NCBI GenBank assembly: GCA_963792675.1
Contig: CAWBWT010000002.1
Coordinates: forward strand, 3,038,001-3,102,000
Origin: JBBROS01 sp963792675
GTDB lineage: Bacteria; Pseudomonadota; Alphaproteobacteria; Acetobacterales; Acetobacteraceae
Reading direction: 5' to 3'
DNA length: 64,000 nt
This document shows, one piece after another, positions 25,601 to 35,882 of the stretch. The notes beneath the pieces are model-generated. The model worked only from the letters and a program-made list of their open reading frames with translations, searched no databases and had not been told where the DNA came from. Made by a program: the position numbers and the translations under genes. Position 1 is the stretch's first letter. Every line of letters begins with the position of its first letter.

Positions 25601-26833
25601 ATGGCGAAGATCAAGGTGAAGACCCCCGTCGTCGAGCTGGACGGCGACGAGATGACGCGGATCATCTGGGGCTTCATCAAGGACAAGCTGATCCTCCCCT
25701 ACCTCGACATCGACCTGAAATACTACGATCTCGGCATCGAATACCGCGACCAGACCGACGACCAGGTGACGGTCGACTGCGCCAACGCCATCCGCCAGTA
25801 CGGCGTCGGCGTGAAGTGCGCGACGATCACGCCCGACGAGGCGCGCGTGACCGAGTTCGGCCTCAAGAAGATGTGGCGCAGCCCGAACGGCACCATCCGC
25901 AACATCCTCGACGGCACCATCTTCCGCGAGCCGATCATCTGCAGGAACGTGCCGCGCCTGGTGCCGCATTGGTCCAAGCCGATCGTCATCGGCCGCCACG
26001 CCTATGGCGACATCTACCGCGCGACCGAGACCAAGATCCCCGGCCCCGGCAAGGTCACGCTGCAACTACCAGCCGGCCGGCGGCGGCGAGCCGTGGGTCA
26101 TGGACGTGTTCGACTTCAAGGGCCCCGGCGTCGCGATGGGCATGCACAACACCAAGGCCTCGATCGAAGGGTTCGCCCGCGCCAGCTTCAACTACGGCCT
26201 GGCGCGCAAGTATCCGGTCTATCTCTCGACCAAGAACACCATCCTCAAGGCCTATGACGGCATGTTCAAGGACGTGTTCCAGGACATCTTCGACGCCGAG
26301 TTCAAGGCGAGGTTCGACGGCGCCGGCCTCACCTACGAGCACCGGCTGATCGACGACATGGTCGCCTGCGCGCTCAAGTGGGAAGGCGGCTACGTCTGGG
26401 CCTGCAAGAACTACGACGGCGACGTGCGAGAGCGACATCGTGGCGCAGGGCTTCGGCAGCCTCGGCCTGATGACCTCGGTGCTGATGAGCCCGGACGGCA
26501 AGACGGTCGAGAGCGAGGCGGCGCACGGCACCGTCACGCGCCACTACCGCGAGCACCAGAAGGGCCGCGAGACCAGCACCAACCCGATCGCCTCGATCTT
26601 CGCCTGGACCCGCGGCCTGGCCTATCGCGGCCGGTTCGACGACACGCCCGGACGTGACCGGCTTCGCCGAGACGCTGGAGCGGGTCTGCATCGAGACGGT
26701 CGAGAGCGGGCACATGACGAAGGACCTGGCGAGCCTGATCGGCAAGCAGCAGCGTTGGCTCAACACCCAGACTTTCCTCGACACGATCGACGCCAACCTG
26801 AAAACCGCGATGGGGTTGTCGAAGGCGGCCTGA
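25601..26833 (+). CDS. icd: Isocitrate dehydrogenase (NADP), frame broken at three sites
   Basis: TCA cycle enzyme converting isocitrate to 2-oxoglutarate. MAKIKVKTPVVELDGDEMTR, the later LSTKNTILKAYDGMFKD, YEHRLIDDMVA and EAAHGTVTRHYREHQKG identify the dimeric NADP type of about 405 residues. The frame switches at 26066, 26427 and 26647-26649. Removing one C at each point gives one 409-residue protein, with junctions KVTLQYQPA, YDGDVESDIVAQGFGS and DDTPDVTGFAETLE. Three independent disruptions of a central enzyme without any other decay argue for sequence errors. Ribosome binding site AGAGGA precedes the ATG. Confidence 0.9.
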
Positions 26834-26926
26834 CCCGGGCGGCGGGGCGTCGAACGCACGTACCACGATGATCGTCCCGGCGCGCACCGGCGCGGGCGGG
26901 GACGCAGCAACAAAGGGGGGAAGATC

Positions 26927-27781
26927 ATGGACGGTCTACAGGGCTTGAAGGACTACCCGCTGGCTCGCCGCGGCATGCTGATGTCTGGCCTGATCAGCGG
27001 CTTCACGCTGGCGACGACCCGCGTCGAGGCGCAGGCGATCCACACGGATGCGGCCGGGATCGACGCTGGCGAGACCAAGATACCGGTCGCCGATGGCTCG
27101 ATTCCGGCCTACTACGCGCGGCCGGATGGCGCCGGGCCGTTTCCGGTCGTGGTGGTGATCGAGGAGATCTTCGGCGTCCACGAATACATCAAGGACACCT
27201 GCCGGCGCTTGGCCAAGCTGGGCTATCTGGCGGTGGCGCCGGAGTTGTATGCTCGGATCGCCGACCTTTCCAAGATGACCGATGCGAGCGTGATCGTACG
27301 CGATGTCATCAGCAAAGCGCCGGACGACCAGATGTTGCGGGACCTCGACAGCGCGACCCAATGGGCCGCCTCAAACAAGGGCGACTTGGCGCGGATGGGC
27401 GTCACGGGCTTCTGCCGCGGCGGACGCGACACCTGGTTCTACGCCGCGCATAATCCGCAGCTGAAGGCGGCGGTGGCCTGGTATGGACCCATCGGCGGGC
27501 AGACCAGCCCGATCCAGCCCAAGACCACGATGGACATCGCCGCCGAGCTCAAGTGCCCGTTGCTGGGCCTGTATGGGCAGCAGGACACCGGAATCGCCGT
27601 GGCCGACGTCGAAGCGGCGGCGGCAAAGGCCCGTGCCGCCGGCAAGACGGTCGACATCGTCGTCTACCCCGACGCGCCGCATGGCTTCCACGCCGATTAC
27701 CGGCCCAGCTACCGCAAGGCCGACGCCGAGAATGGCTGGACGCGGATGCAGGCGTGGTTCAAGCAGCACGGCGTGGTGTAG
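26927..27781 (+). CDS. Dienelactone hydrolase family protein, probably exported
   Basis: A 284-residue alpha/beta hydrolase. A signal-like N-terminus (PLARRGMLMSGLISGFTLA with a twin Arg, ending VEAQA) suggests export, possibly by Tat. The catalytic triad of the family is visible: Cys in GVTGFCRGGRDTW, Asp in GLYGQQDTGI and His in DAPHGFHADYRPSY, with the Glu of VVVIEEIFGVHEYI. The usual motif is GFCxGG, so Arg after Cys is slightly unusual. Substrate unknown. The ATG is preceded by GGGGGGAAGATC. Confidence 0.88.
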   Translation: MDGLQGLKDYPLARRGMLMSGLISGFTLATTRVEAQAIHTDAAGIDAGETKIPVADGSIPAYYARPDGAGPFPVVVVIEEIFGVHEYIKDTCRRLAKLGYLAVAPELYARIADLSKMTDASVIVRDVISKAPDDQMLRDLDSATQWAASNKGDLARMGVTGFCRGGRDTWFYAAHNPQLKAAVAWYGPIGGQTSPIQPKTTMDIAAELKCPLLGLYGQQDTGIAVADVEAAAAKARAAGKTVDIVVYPDAPHGFHADYRPSYRKADAENGWTRMQAWFKQHGVV

Positions 27782-27803
27782 CCGGGCCGACCGGCGCGCG
27801 CGC

Positions 27804-30443
<2,640 letters not shown>

Positions 30444-30476
30444 GGTGGCGTGCGGGTATCCTGGGCGACGGAGCGG

Positions 30477-30507
30477 GATCGTGCCTGTGCGTAGCGCAGG
30501 CACGATC
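30477..30507. repeat. Perfect 11-bp inverted repeat upstream of alaS
   Basis: GATCGTGCCTG and CAGGCACGATC flank a 9-base loop TGCGTAGCG. It lies between the end of the DUF3072 gene and the start of alaS. There is no T run on either strand, so it could be a terminator variant, a protein-binding site or a leader structure for alaS. The rest of 30444-30557 shows nothing else. Confidence 0.75.
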
Positions 30508-30557
30508 GGCTGTCATCAAGACCCTTGGAACGGCGCCGCTTGGCGGTGCGAGCCAGC

Positions 30558-30791
30558 CTAGTGGCTTTTGCCGCGCCCCGTCTTCTTCTGCAACTCGTCG
30601 ATCCGCAACGACGCGTCGGCTTTCGATAGCGAGGGGTCGAACTCCTCCCCCGCCTCCTCGCTCAGTGTCTTGAGATAGCTCGCTTGGGCTCCGGTCATGG
30701 TTTCGTTGCCGGTGGTCCAATCGTGCGGATCTTTTTCAGTGTTCGACGGCTCCGCCTGCTCGTTCACTGGGGTCTTCGGATTGTCTGCCAT
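30558..30791 (-). CDS. DUF3072 domain protein
   Basis: A 77-residue acidic, hydrophilic protein. Its C-terminal half, MTGAQASYLKTLSEEAGEEF followed by KADASLRIDELQKKTGRG, is the DUF3072 pattern. The family is small and of unknown function, related in style to SAP-like helical motifs. It follows the cytidine deaminase on the same strand. Confidence 0.85.
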   Translation of the reverse strand: MADNPKTPVNEQAEPSNTEKDPHDWTTGNETMTGAQASYLKTLSEEAGEEFDPSLSKADASLRIDELQKKTGRGKSH

Positions 30792-30851
30792 GACGGCTTA
30801 AACTCCGATGTCCCGGTTTTGTTCCAGCCGCTGGCTGAAGTAAGCTGTTCG

Positions 30852-31301
30852 TTACCGGCGATATGGAAGCGGCAGCAGACGGGCCACCGGAACCCGCCGC
30901 ATCCCGACAACGGTGTTGACGATGACGCCGGCGTCGGGATCAAAATCGAGCAGGTTCTCCCGGCACGCGCCGCACGGCGGCACGATTGCAATCTCACGGA
31001 CGCTCTCGTCCGGTTTCGGGTGTCGGACGGCGACCGCAAGGTCGATGGTGCCGTCGCCGTCCATCACCGCGCGGCCGAGCGCAATGGCCTCGGCGCAGAT
31101 CGACAATCGGCCCACCGTCGCCCCGAGGTGGATGCCGGTCCAGATCCGGCCGTCACGACTGCGGATGGCGGCCGCCACCGTGTGCCAGAACGGCCGGTAA
31201 TGCCGCAGCAAGACCGCCCGCGCGGCCTCGATCAGGTCTTGGTCCGCGGGCGTGAGCGGGACCGCCCCCGGCAGTTCGGGTGCGGGGACGTCATCAAACA
31301 T
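30852..31301 (-). CDS. Cytidine deaminase-like protein coupled to recA
   Basis: A 149-residue zinc deaminase of the cytidine deaminase superfamily. The zinc site is visible in SICAEAIALGRAV (His replaced by Cys, with the proton-shuttle Glu) and PPCGACRENLLDF. The length and the CAE plus PCxxC pattern fit small tetrameric Cdd or blasticidin-S-deaminase-like enzymes. Its ATG at 31301 overlaps the recA stop (TGATG), so it is translated from the recA message and probably shares SOS control. The substrate (cytidine, deoxycytidine or another nucleoside) is not decided by the sequence. Confidence 0.85.
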   Translation of the reverse strand: MFDDVPAPELPGAVPLTPADQDLIEAARAVLLRHYRPFWHTVAAAIRSRDGRIWTGIHLGATVGRLSICAEAIALGRAVMDGDGTIDLAVAVRHPKPDESVREIAIVPPCGACRENLLDFDPDAGVIVNTVVGMRRVPVARLLPLPYRR

Positions 31302-32338
31302 CAATCGGCTGCGTCGGCGTCCTCGTCGGCCACCGGCGCCAGCATCGTGTTCGCGACGACGCCCGATTGGTCGCGCACCTTCTTCTCGATCGAGTTGGCC
31401 ATGTCGGGGTGGTCGCGGAGGAACTGCTTGGCGTTCTCACGGCCTTGCCCAATGCGGGTGCTGTCGTAGCTGAACCAGGCGCCGGATTTCTCCACCACGT
31501 TCGCTTTCACGCCTAGGTCGATCAACTCGCCGACCTTGCTGATCCCCTCCCCGTACATGATGTCGAACTCGACTTGGCGGAACGGCGGCGCCAGCTTGTT
31601 CTTCACCACTTTGACCCGGGTCTGATTGCCCACGACGTCTTCGCGCTCCTTGATCTGCCCGATACGGCGGATTTCCATCCGGATCGAGGCATAGAACTTG
31701 AGTGCGTTGCCGCCGGTCGTGGTTTCGGGGTTGCCAAACATCACCCCAATCTTGAGCCTGATCTGGTTCAGGAATATTAGCATCGTGTTGGATTTCGAGA
31801 CGCTGCCAGTGAGCTTCCGCAACGCCTGGCTCATCAAGCGCGCATGCAGGCCGACATGGGTGTCACCCATCTCGCCCTCGAGTTCGGCGCGCGGGACCAA
31901 CGCTGCGACGCTGTCTATGACCACGACGTCGATCGCGCCCGACCGCACCAGGGTATCGCAGATCTCCAATGCCTGCTCGCCGCCATCCGGCTGGCTTAGC
32001 AAAAGGTTGTCGACGTCGACGCCCAATTTCCGCGCATAGATCGGATCAAGCGCGTGTTCCGCATCGATGAACGCACAGGTCCCTCCCCGGCGCTGCGCCT
32101 CGGCAATAGCGTGCAATGCCAGGGTCGTCTTGCCCGAGCTTTCCGGCCCATACAGCTCGATGATGCGACCTCGCGGCAAGCCGCCGATGCCCAGCGCAAG
32201 ATCGAGACCGAGCGACCCGGACGGAATCGTCGCGATCTGCTGGTCGCCAGCCTTCGCGCCCATGCGCATGATCGAGCCCTTGCCGAAGGCTCGCTCGATC
32301 TGTGTTAACGCGGCGTCGAGCGCCTTGCTCTTCTCCAT
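31301..32338 (-). CDS. recA: RecA recombinase
   Basis: A 345-residue recombinase that forms filaments on single-stranded DNA and triggers LexA cleavage. MEKSKALDAALTQIERAFGK, Walker A GPESSGKT (about 66-73), Walker B VVVIDSVAALVP, loop L1/L2 regions (ALRKLTGSVSKSNTMLIFLN and MFGNPETTTGGNALKF) are all present. The ATG at 32338 matches conserved starts. An in-frame ATG at 32419 with GAGGA upstream would add 27 residues that look unlike RecA. A LexA box lies about 160 bases upstream. Confidence 0.97.
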   Translation of the reverse strand: MEKSKALDAALTQIERAFGKGSIMRMGAKAGDQQIATIPSGSLGLDLALGIGGLPRGRIIELYGPESSGKTTLALHAIAEAQRRGGTCAFIDAEHALDPIYARKLGVDVDNLLLSQPDGGEQALEICDTLVRSGAIDVVVIDSVAALVPRAELEGEMGDTHVGLHARLMSQALRKLTGSVSKSNTMLIFLNQIRLKIGVMFGNPETTTGGNALKFYASIRMEIRRIGQIKEREDVVGNQTRVKVVKNKLAPPFRQVEFDIMYGEGISKVGELIDLGVKANVVEKSGAWFSYDSTRIGQGRENAKQFLRDHPDMANSIEKKVRDQSGVVANTMLAPVADEDADAAD

Positions 32339-32495
32339 GCCTGGCCCCTGTTCCGCGGCGTTGCTCCGCCGCCCTTGTGATGCATCGTAACCGGACGCCG
32401 CTAACCTGACCACGACCATATTGTTATCCTCAATCTGACTTCGATGGTGGGCGCGAGATCGGGGACACCTTACGTTCCAGGTTTTCCACAGACAA

Positions 32496-32510
32496 GAACA
32501 AAAACGGAAC
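32496..32510 (-). promoter_or_regulatory. LexA (SOS) box of recA
   Basis: The minus strand reads GTTC-CGTTTTT-GTTC, an exact match to the alphaproteobacterial LexA consensus GTTC-N7-GTTC. It lies in the 209-bp gap between flhB and recA. Confidence 0.85.
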
Positions 32511-32547
32511 TTCCGGTGTGTCGGCGGCAGGCGAGACCGGTAGCGCT

Positions 32548-33600
32548 TTAAGACTGGCGTGTGGGCGCGAGCCCACGCAGGCGCCACACGTAAGCGATCA
32601 CTTCCGCGACCAAGCGGAAATGCTCGGCCGGCACCTCGGTGTCGAGCGGCACCAAGTAAAGCGCCCGAGCCAACGGGGGATTGGGCACCAGCGGCACTCC
32701 CGCCCGGTTGGCGGCCTCGCGGATCCGTGCTGCAACGTCGTCCACGCCCTTTGCAATCACCCGGGGCGCACCGTTGCCGCCGCGCTCATAGGCCAGCGCC
32801 ACGGCGTAATGAGTCGGGTTGGTGATTACGACGGTCGCCTTCGCGACAGCCGCGATCATCCGGCGCCGCGCCCGGTTCTGCCGAAGCTGGCGGATCCGCT
32901 GCTTCACGTGCGGGTCACCGTCGGCCTCTCGCGCTTCCTGACGCAGGTCCTCCCGGCTCATGCGCAAACGCTGCAGGAAACGCCAGCGGGTCCAGCCGGC
33001 GTCGAGCACGGCGAGGCCGACCTGGGTTGCGACCACTAGAAGCGCGACGTGCACGATGGCTTGCCAAAGCCGGTCGGCCAGGGTTGCCGGGCTCCAGAAC
33101 AGCTCGCCGGTCAGGTCGGAGACGTGCGATCCGAGCGCCGACCACACCGCCCAGCCGAACAGGACGAGCTTGGCCACGGCTTTGGCGGCTTCGACGGCGC
33201 TCGACGGGCCGAATACGCGCTTCAACCCGCGCCTCGGATCGAGCCGCGCCGGGTCCGGCAGCAATGCCTTGCCGTGCACGAGGAAGCCGGTTTGCAGCAG
33301 CACGGCTGCGCTGCTGCCCAGGATCACGAGAGCGGCCAGCGGCCCGGTGACGGCCAACCAGGCCACGGCACCCTGCCGCAAGGCGGCTTCCGGCGACGCC
33401 CCGAGGTCGACGAAGAGGTTGCGCAACCGCACCACAAATCCTGGGACTAATGCGGGCACGCCGATGACCAGGACGAGAACCGCCGCGCCCAACGCGGCAG
33501 CGACCACCAGCTCGCGCGAGAGCGGCGCCTGTCCTTCGTCGCGTGCCCGCTGCCGCCGGCGCTCGCTCGGCGCTTGTGTCCGATCCTCGGCCTCGGACAT
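32548..33600 (-). CDS. flhB: Flagellar biosynthesis protein FlhB
   Basis: A 350-residue export-apparatus protein. Four membrane segments in the N-terminal half (for example LGAAVLVLVIGVPALVPGFV) are followed by a cytoplasmic domain with the autocleavage motif TNPTHYAVALAY. Cleavage between Asn and Pro switches substrate export from rod/hook to filament. The N-terminus MSEAEDRTQAPSERRRQRAR is typical. It is the last gene of the flagellar operon, 3 bp after fliR. Confidence 0.96.
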   Translation of the reverse strand: MSEAEDRTQAPSERRRQRARDEGQAPLSRELVVAAALGAAVLVLVIGVPALVPGFVVRLRNLFVDLGASPEAALRQGAVAWLAVTGPLAALVILGSSAAVLLQTGFLVHGKALLPDPARLDPRRGLKRVFGPSSAVEAAKAVAKLVLFGWAVWSALGSHVSDLTGELFWSPATLADRLWQAIVHVALLVVATQVGLAVLDAGWTRWRFLQRLRMSREDLRQEAREADGDPHVKQRIRQLRQNRARRRMIAAVAKATVVITNPTHYAVALAYERGGNGAPRVIAKGVDDVAARIREAANRAGVPLVPNPPLARALYLVPLDTEVPAEHFRLVAEVIAYVWRLRGLAPTRQS

Positions 33601-33603
33601 CGT

Positions 33604-34374
33604 TCAGAGACCGGGCAGCACGGCCCAGGCTGCCGTTACGGATTCCAACCAGGTCGAGGTGAGCGGGGCTGCGAGCAAGCCGACCATCGCCAGACCGCCC
33701 AGGATCTGACCGGGCGTAGCCGCCGTGAACACCTGCAACTGCGGCACCAAGCGCGCCAAGAGCCCGAGGCTTGCCTGCACGACCAGGCTCGCGAGAACGA
33801 ACGGGGCCGCAAGCCGGAGACCCAGGCCGAGCGACGCCGAGGCGGCTTGCTGGATGGTTTCCACCATGGTTCCGGCCGGCAGCACGCCACCGGGCGCGAT
33901 CACCTCGTAGCTTCCGGCCAGCGCCTCCAGCGGCAGCGAATAAAGCCCCGTCGAAAGCACGGTGACCGTAGCCAGCAAACCGAACAGGCGAGCCAAGGCC
34001 GATGATTGCCCGCCAAGTGCAGGGTCGGGCTGGAGCACGCTGCTCAATCCGACCATGGTGGATACGATGGCGCCGGCCATCGACAGAGCCATGACCGGCA
34101 ACCGGGCAAGCCAACCCAACGTCGCGCCCGTCAGCAGTTCAGCCGCAATCATTGCTGCGCCGTCCCAATTGCTCGGTACCTCGGCGACGTGTTCCGACAC
34201 GACCGGAAGCAGCAGGAGGCTGATCGCAAGCGCCAGCCCGGCCCGGACCATCGCCGGCGGCTCGGTTTCGCCCAAGCCCGGCAGCAGCATCACGACCATG
34301 CCGGCCCGGCTCAGCACCAGGCCGAACGCGAAGGCGAGCCCGGGCAGGCTCGCTAAGACCTGCTCGTCGGTCAT
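33604..34374 (-). CDS. fliR: Flagellar biosynthetic protein FliR
   Basis: A 256-residue membrane protein of the flagellar export gate. It has about six hydrophobic segments and the family blocks LPGLGETEPPAMVRAGLALA and PFVLASLVVQASLGLLARLVPQ. The start is placed at ATG 34374 (MTDEQVLASLPGLAF). A GTG at 34407 would add 11 residues. It follows fliQ as in most bacteria. Confidence 0.95.
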   Translation of the reverse strand: MTDEQVLASLPGLAFAFGLVLSRAGMVVMLLPGLGETEPPAMVRAGLALAISLLLLPVVSEHVAEVPSNWDGAAMIAAELLTGATLGWLARLPVMALSMAGAIVSTMVGLSSVLQPDPALGGQSSALARLFGLLATVTVLSTGLYSLPLEALAGSYEVIAPGGVLPAGTMVETIQQAASASLGLGLRLAAPFVLASLVVQASLGLLARLVPQLQVFTAATPGQILGGLAMVGLLAAPLTSTWLESVTAAWAVLPGL

Positions 34375-34390
34375 GCGTGACGCACCGGGC

Positions 34391-34663
34391 TCATAGCCCG
34401 CCGACACTCACCAGGCGGTCCATCAGCCGATGGGCGAACTCGGTCAGCTGCCCGGTCATGAACGGGCCCAACACCATCAGCGTGGCGCCAGTGACCGCCA
34501 CCTTGGGCAGGAACACGAGCGTGGGCTCGTTGATTTGCGTCACCGCCTGCAGCAACGAGATGATCAGGCCGACGACCAGCGTTGCCACGAGCAAGGGGCC
34601 ACCCAGCTTCAGCGTCAGCCACATGGCATCCCGCATGGCGCTTGCCGCATCCATCTCGGTCAT
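34391..34663 (-). CDS. fliQ: Flagellar biosynthetic protein FliQ
   Basis: A 90-residue protein with two membrane segments (LGGPLLVATLVVGLIISLLQ and VTGATLMVLGPFMTGQL) and the conserved link AVTQINEPTLVFLPK. It is part of the FliPQR export gate. fliP is not in the window. Its ATG overlaps the fliE stop (ATGA). Confidence 0.96.
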   Translation of the reverse strand: MTEMDAASAMRDAMWLTLKLGGPLLVATLVVGLIISLLQAVTQINEPTLVFLPKVAVTGATLMVLGPFMTGQLTEFAHRLMDRLVSVGGL

Positions 34664-34956
34664 ATCGGCATCCGCATGACGTCTTGGTAGGCTTGAACAA
34701 CCTTGTCCCTGATGGCGACCGCGGATTGCAGCGCCAGCTCCGCCCGCGACACCGCCGTCGCGACCTCGGTGAAGTTGCCGCCGCCGCCAATCGCGGTAAC
34801 GGCTTGGACGTCGGCTTGCCGCCCCGTCTCGACCACCCCTTCGAGCGCCCGTGCCAGGGTGGCGCCGAATCCCGTGTCCGTGCCGCCGCCCGCGGAGGTG
34901 CGCGCATAGGCCTGCGCGGCGCCGGACGGCGTGACGGTGAGAAGCGGACTGGTCAC
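34660..34956 (-). CDS. fliE: Flagellar hook-basal body complex protein FliE
   Basis: A 98-residue protein joining the MS ring to the rod. The C-terminal AELALQSAVAIRDKVVQAYQ followed by DVMRMPI is the FliE signature. Its start overlaps the flgC stop by 4 bases, and its stop overlaps the fliQ start. Confidence 0.95.
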   Translation of the reverse strand: MTSPLLTVTPSGAAQAYARTSAGGGTDTGFGATLARALEGVVETGRQADVQAVTAIGGGGNFTEVATAVSRAELALQSAVAIRDKVVQAYQDVMRMPI

Positions 34957-35360
34957 TTCAGCAAGCCGATCGTCCGGGTCAGCATGCTGCGCGTCGCCTC
35001 GAGGACATTCAGGTTCGCACTGTAGCTGCGCTGGGCTTCGCGCATGTCCATCACTTCGATGAAGCTGTTCACGTTGGACGTGCGAACGTAGCCCTGCGCA
35101 TCGGCTGCCGGGTGGGACGGATCAAAACGCTGCGGCAACGGGCTTTGATCGGGCGCGATCCGCTTCACGCGAACGACGTCGGTGCCGAGCGCGTGGTCGA
35201 CCCGGTTTTCGAAGGTGACCAGCTTGCGGCGGTAGCCATCGGCCCCAGGCGTCGAACCCGTGGTGTCCTGGTTGGCCAAATTCTCCGCGATGACGCGCAA
35301 GCGGACCGTTTGCGCGTCCATTCCTCGCGCCGAGACGGCCAAAGCCTTGCTGATGTCCAT
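34953..35360 (-). CDS. flgC: Flagellar basal body rod protein FlgC
   Basis: A 135-residue proximal rod protein. The N-terminal rod motif RLRVIAENLANQDTTGSTPG and the C-terminal VEVMDMREAQRSYSANLNVL-like region (here SFIEVMDMREAQRSYSANLN) are typical. flgB ends 2 bp upstream. Confidence 0.96.
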   Translation of the reverse strand: MDISKALAVSARGMDAQTVRLRVIAENLANQDTTGSTPGADGYRRKLVTFENRVDHALGTDVVRVKRIAPDQSPLPQRFDPSHPAADAQGYVRTSNVNSFIEVMDMREAQRSYSANLNVLEATRSMLTRTIGLLK

Positions 35361-35362
35361 TG

Positions 35363-35737
35363 CTATCCTCCACGTCCGAGCACGAGGCGGAACATGCCCT
35401 GGTAGCCGTGGACGATGTTCAACGTCAGTTCCTGCAGGCTGGAGGTGTCGGCGACCTTGCCGAGCTGCTCCTCGATCGACACGCCGTTGCCGGCAATGCC
35501 GCGCTCGGCCGGCTTCACCGATCCCGCACGGGGCGTGGCAATCGATCCCTGCAGGTGCATCGGCGACGTGGTCGAGAGGCTCTCGTTCACCAGGCTCGAG
35601 AATGGCGACAAGTCACTGGCCTGAAAGCCAGGGGTGTTCGCGTTGGCGACGTTCCGTGCCAGCAGCTGCTGCCTGTGGTCGGCCCAGGCCAACCGCTGCT
35701 CTGCCAAGCGGAACAAGCCAATATCGGTCGGATCCAT
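35363..35737 (-). CDS. flgB: Flagellar basal body rod protein FlgB
   Basis: A 124-residue proximal rod protein. MDPTDIGLFRLAEQRLAW leads to RQQLLARNVANANTPGFQAS, the conserved rod motif. The ATG at 35737 has AGGAGCG upstream, which is better than the earlier in-frame start at 35752. It is the first gene of flgB-flgC-fliE-fliQ-fliR-flhB. I could not identify a sigma-28 or sigma-54 promoter with confidence in 35738-35845. Confidence 0.95.
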   Translation of the reverse strand: MDPTDIGLFRLAEQRLAWADHRQQLLARNVANANTPGFQASDLSPFSSLVNESLSTTSPMHLQGSIATPRAGSVKPAERGIAGNGVSIEEQLGKVADTSSLQELTLNIVHGYQGMFRLVLGRGG

Positions 35738-35845
35738 ACAGCGCTCCTGCATATGGTCCGATCATGCAGGGAATTCGTTAGCAAAACCCTTACAGGAGGT
35801 CCGGCCGGGATGCGGCACTCATCCCGCAACCCGGCAAATCATCAG

Positions 35846-35882
35846 GACTGGGACCGCGGCCGCGCTTTGGCCGGTCCCAGTC
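35846..35882 (-). terminator. Hairpin directly after the S9 peptidase stop
   Basis: A perfect 11-bp stem GACTGGGACCG/CGGTCCCAGTC with a 15-base loop begins right after the stop codon of the S9 peptidase gene and before flgB. There is no U run. It is best read as a factor-assisted terminator or 3' stabilising hairpin. Confidence 0.6.

Noticed and set aside
32339..32419. An N-terminally extended RecA starting at ATG 32419
   Set aside because: The upstream ATG has a good GAGGA, but the extra 27 residues are unlike any RecA N-terminus; the start at 32338 matches the family.
32548..34663. Type III secretion export genes
   Set aside because: The FlhB/FliR/FliQ homologues are directly linked to flgB, flgC and fliE, which are flagellar.
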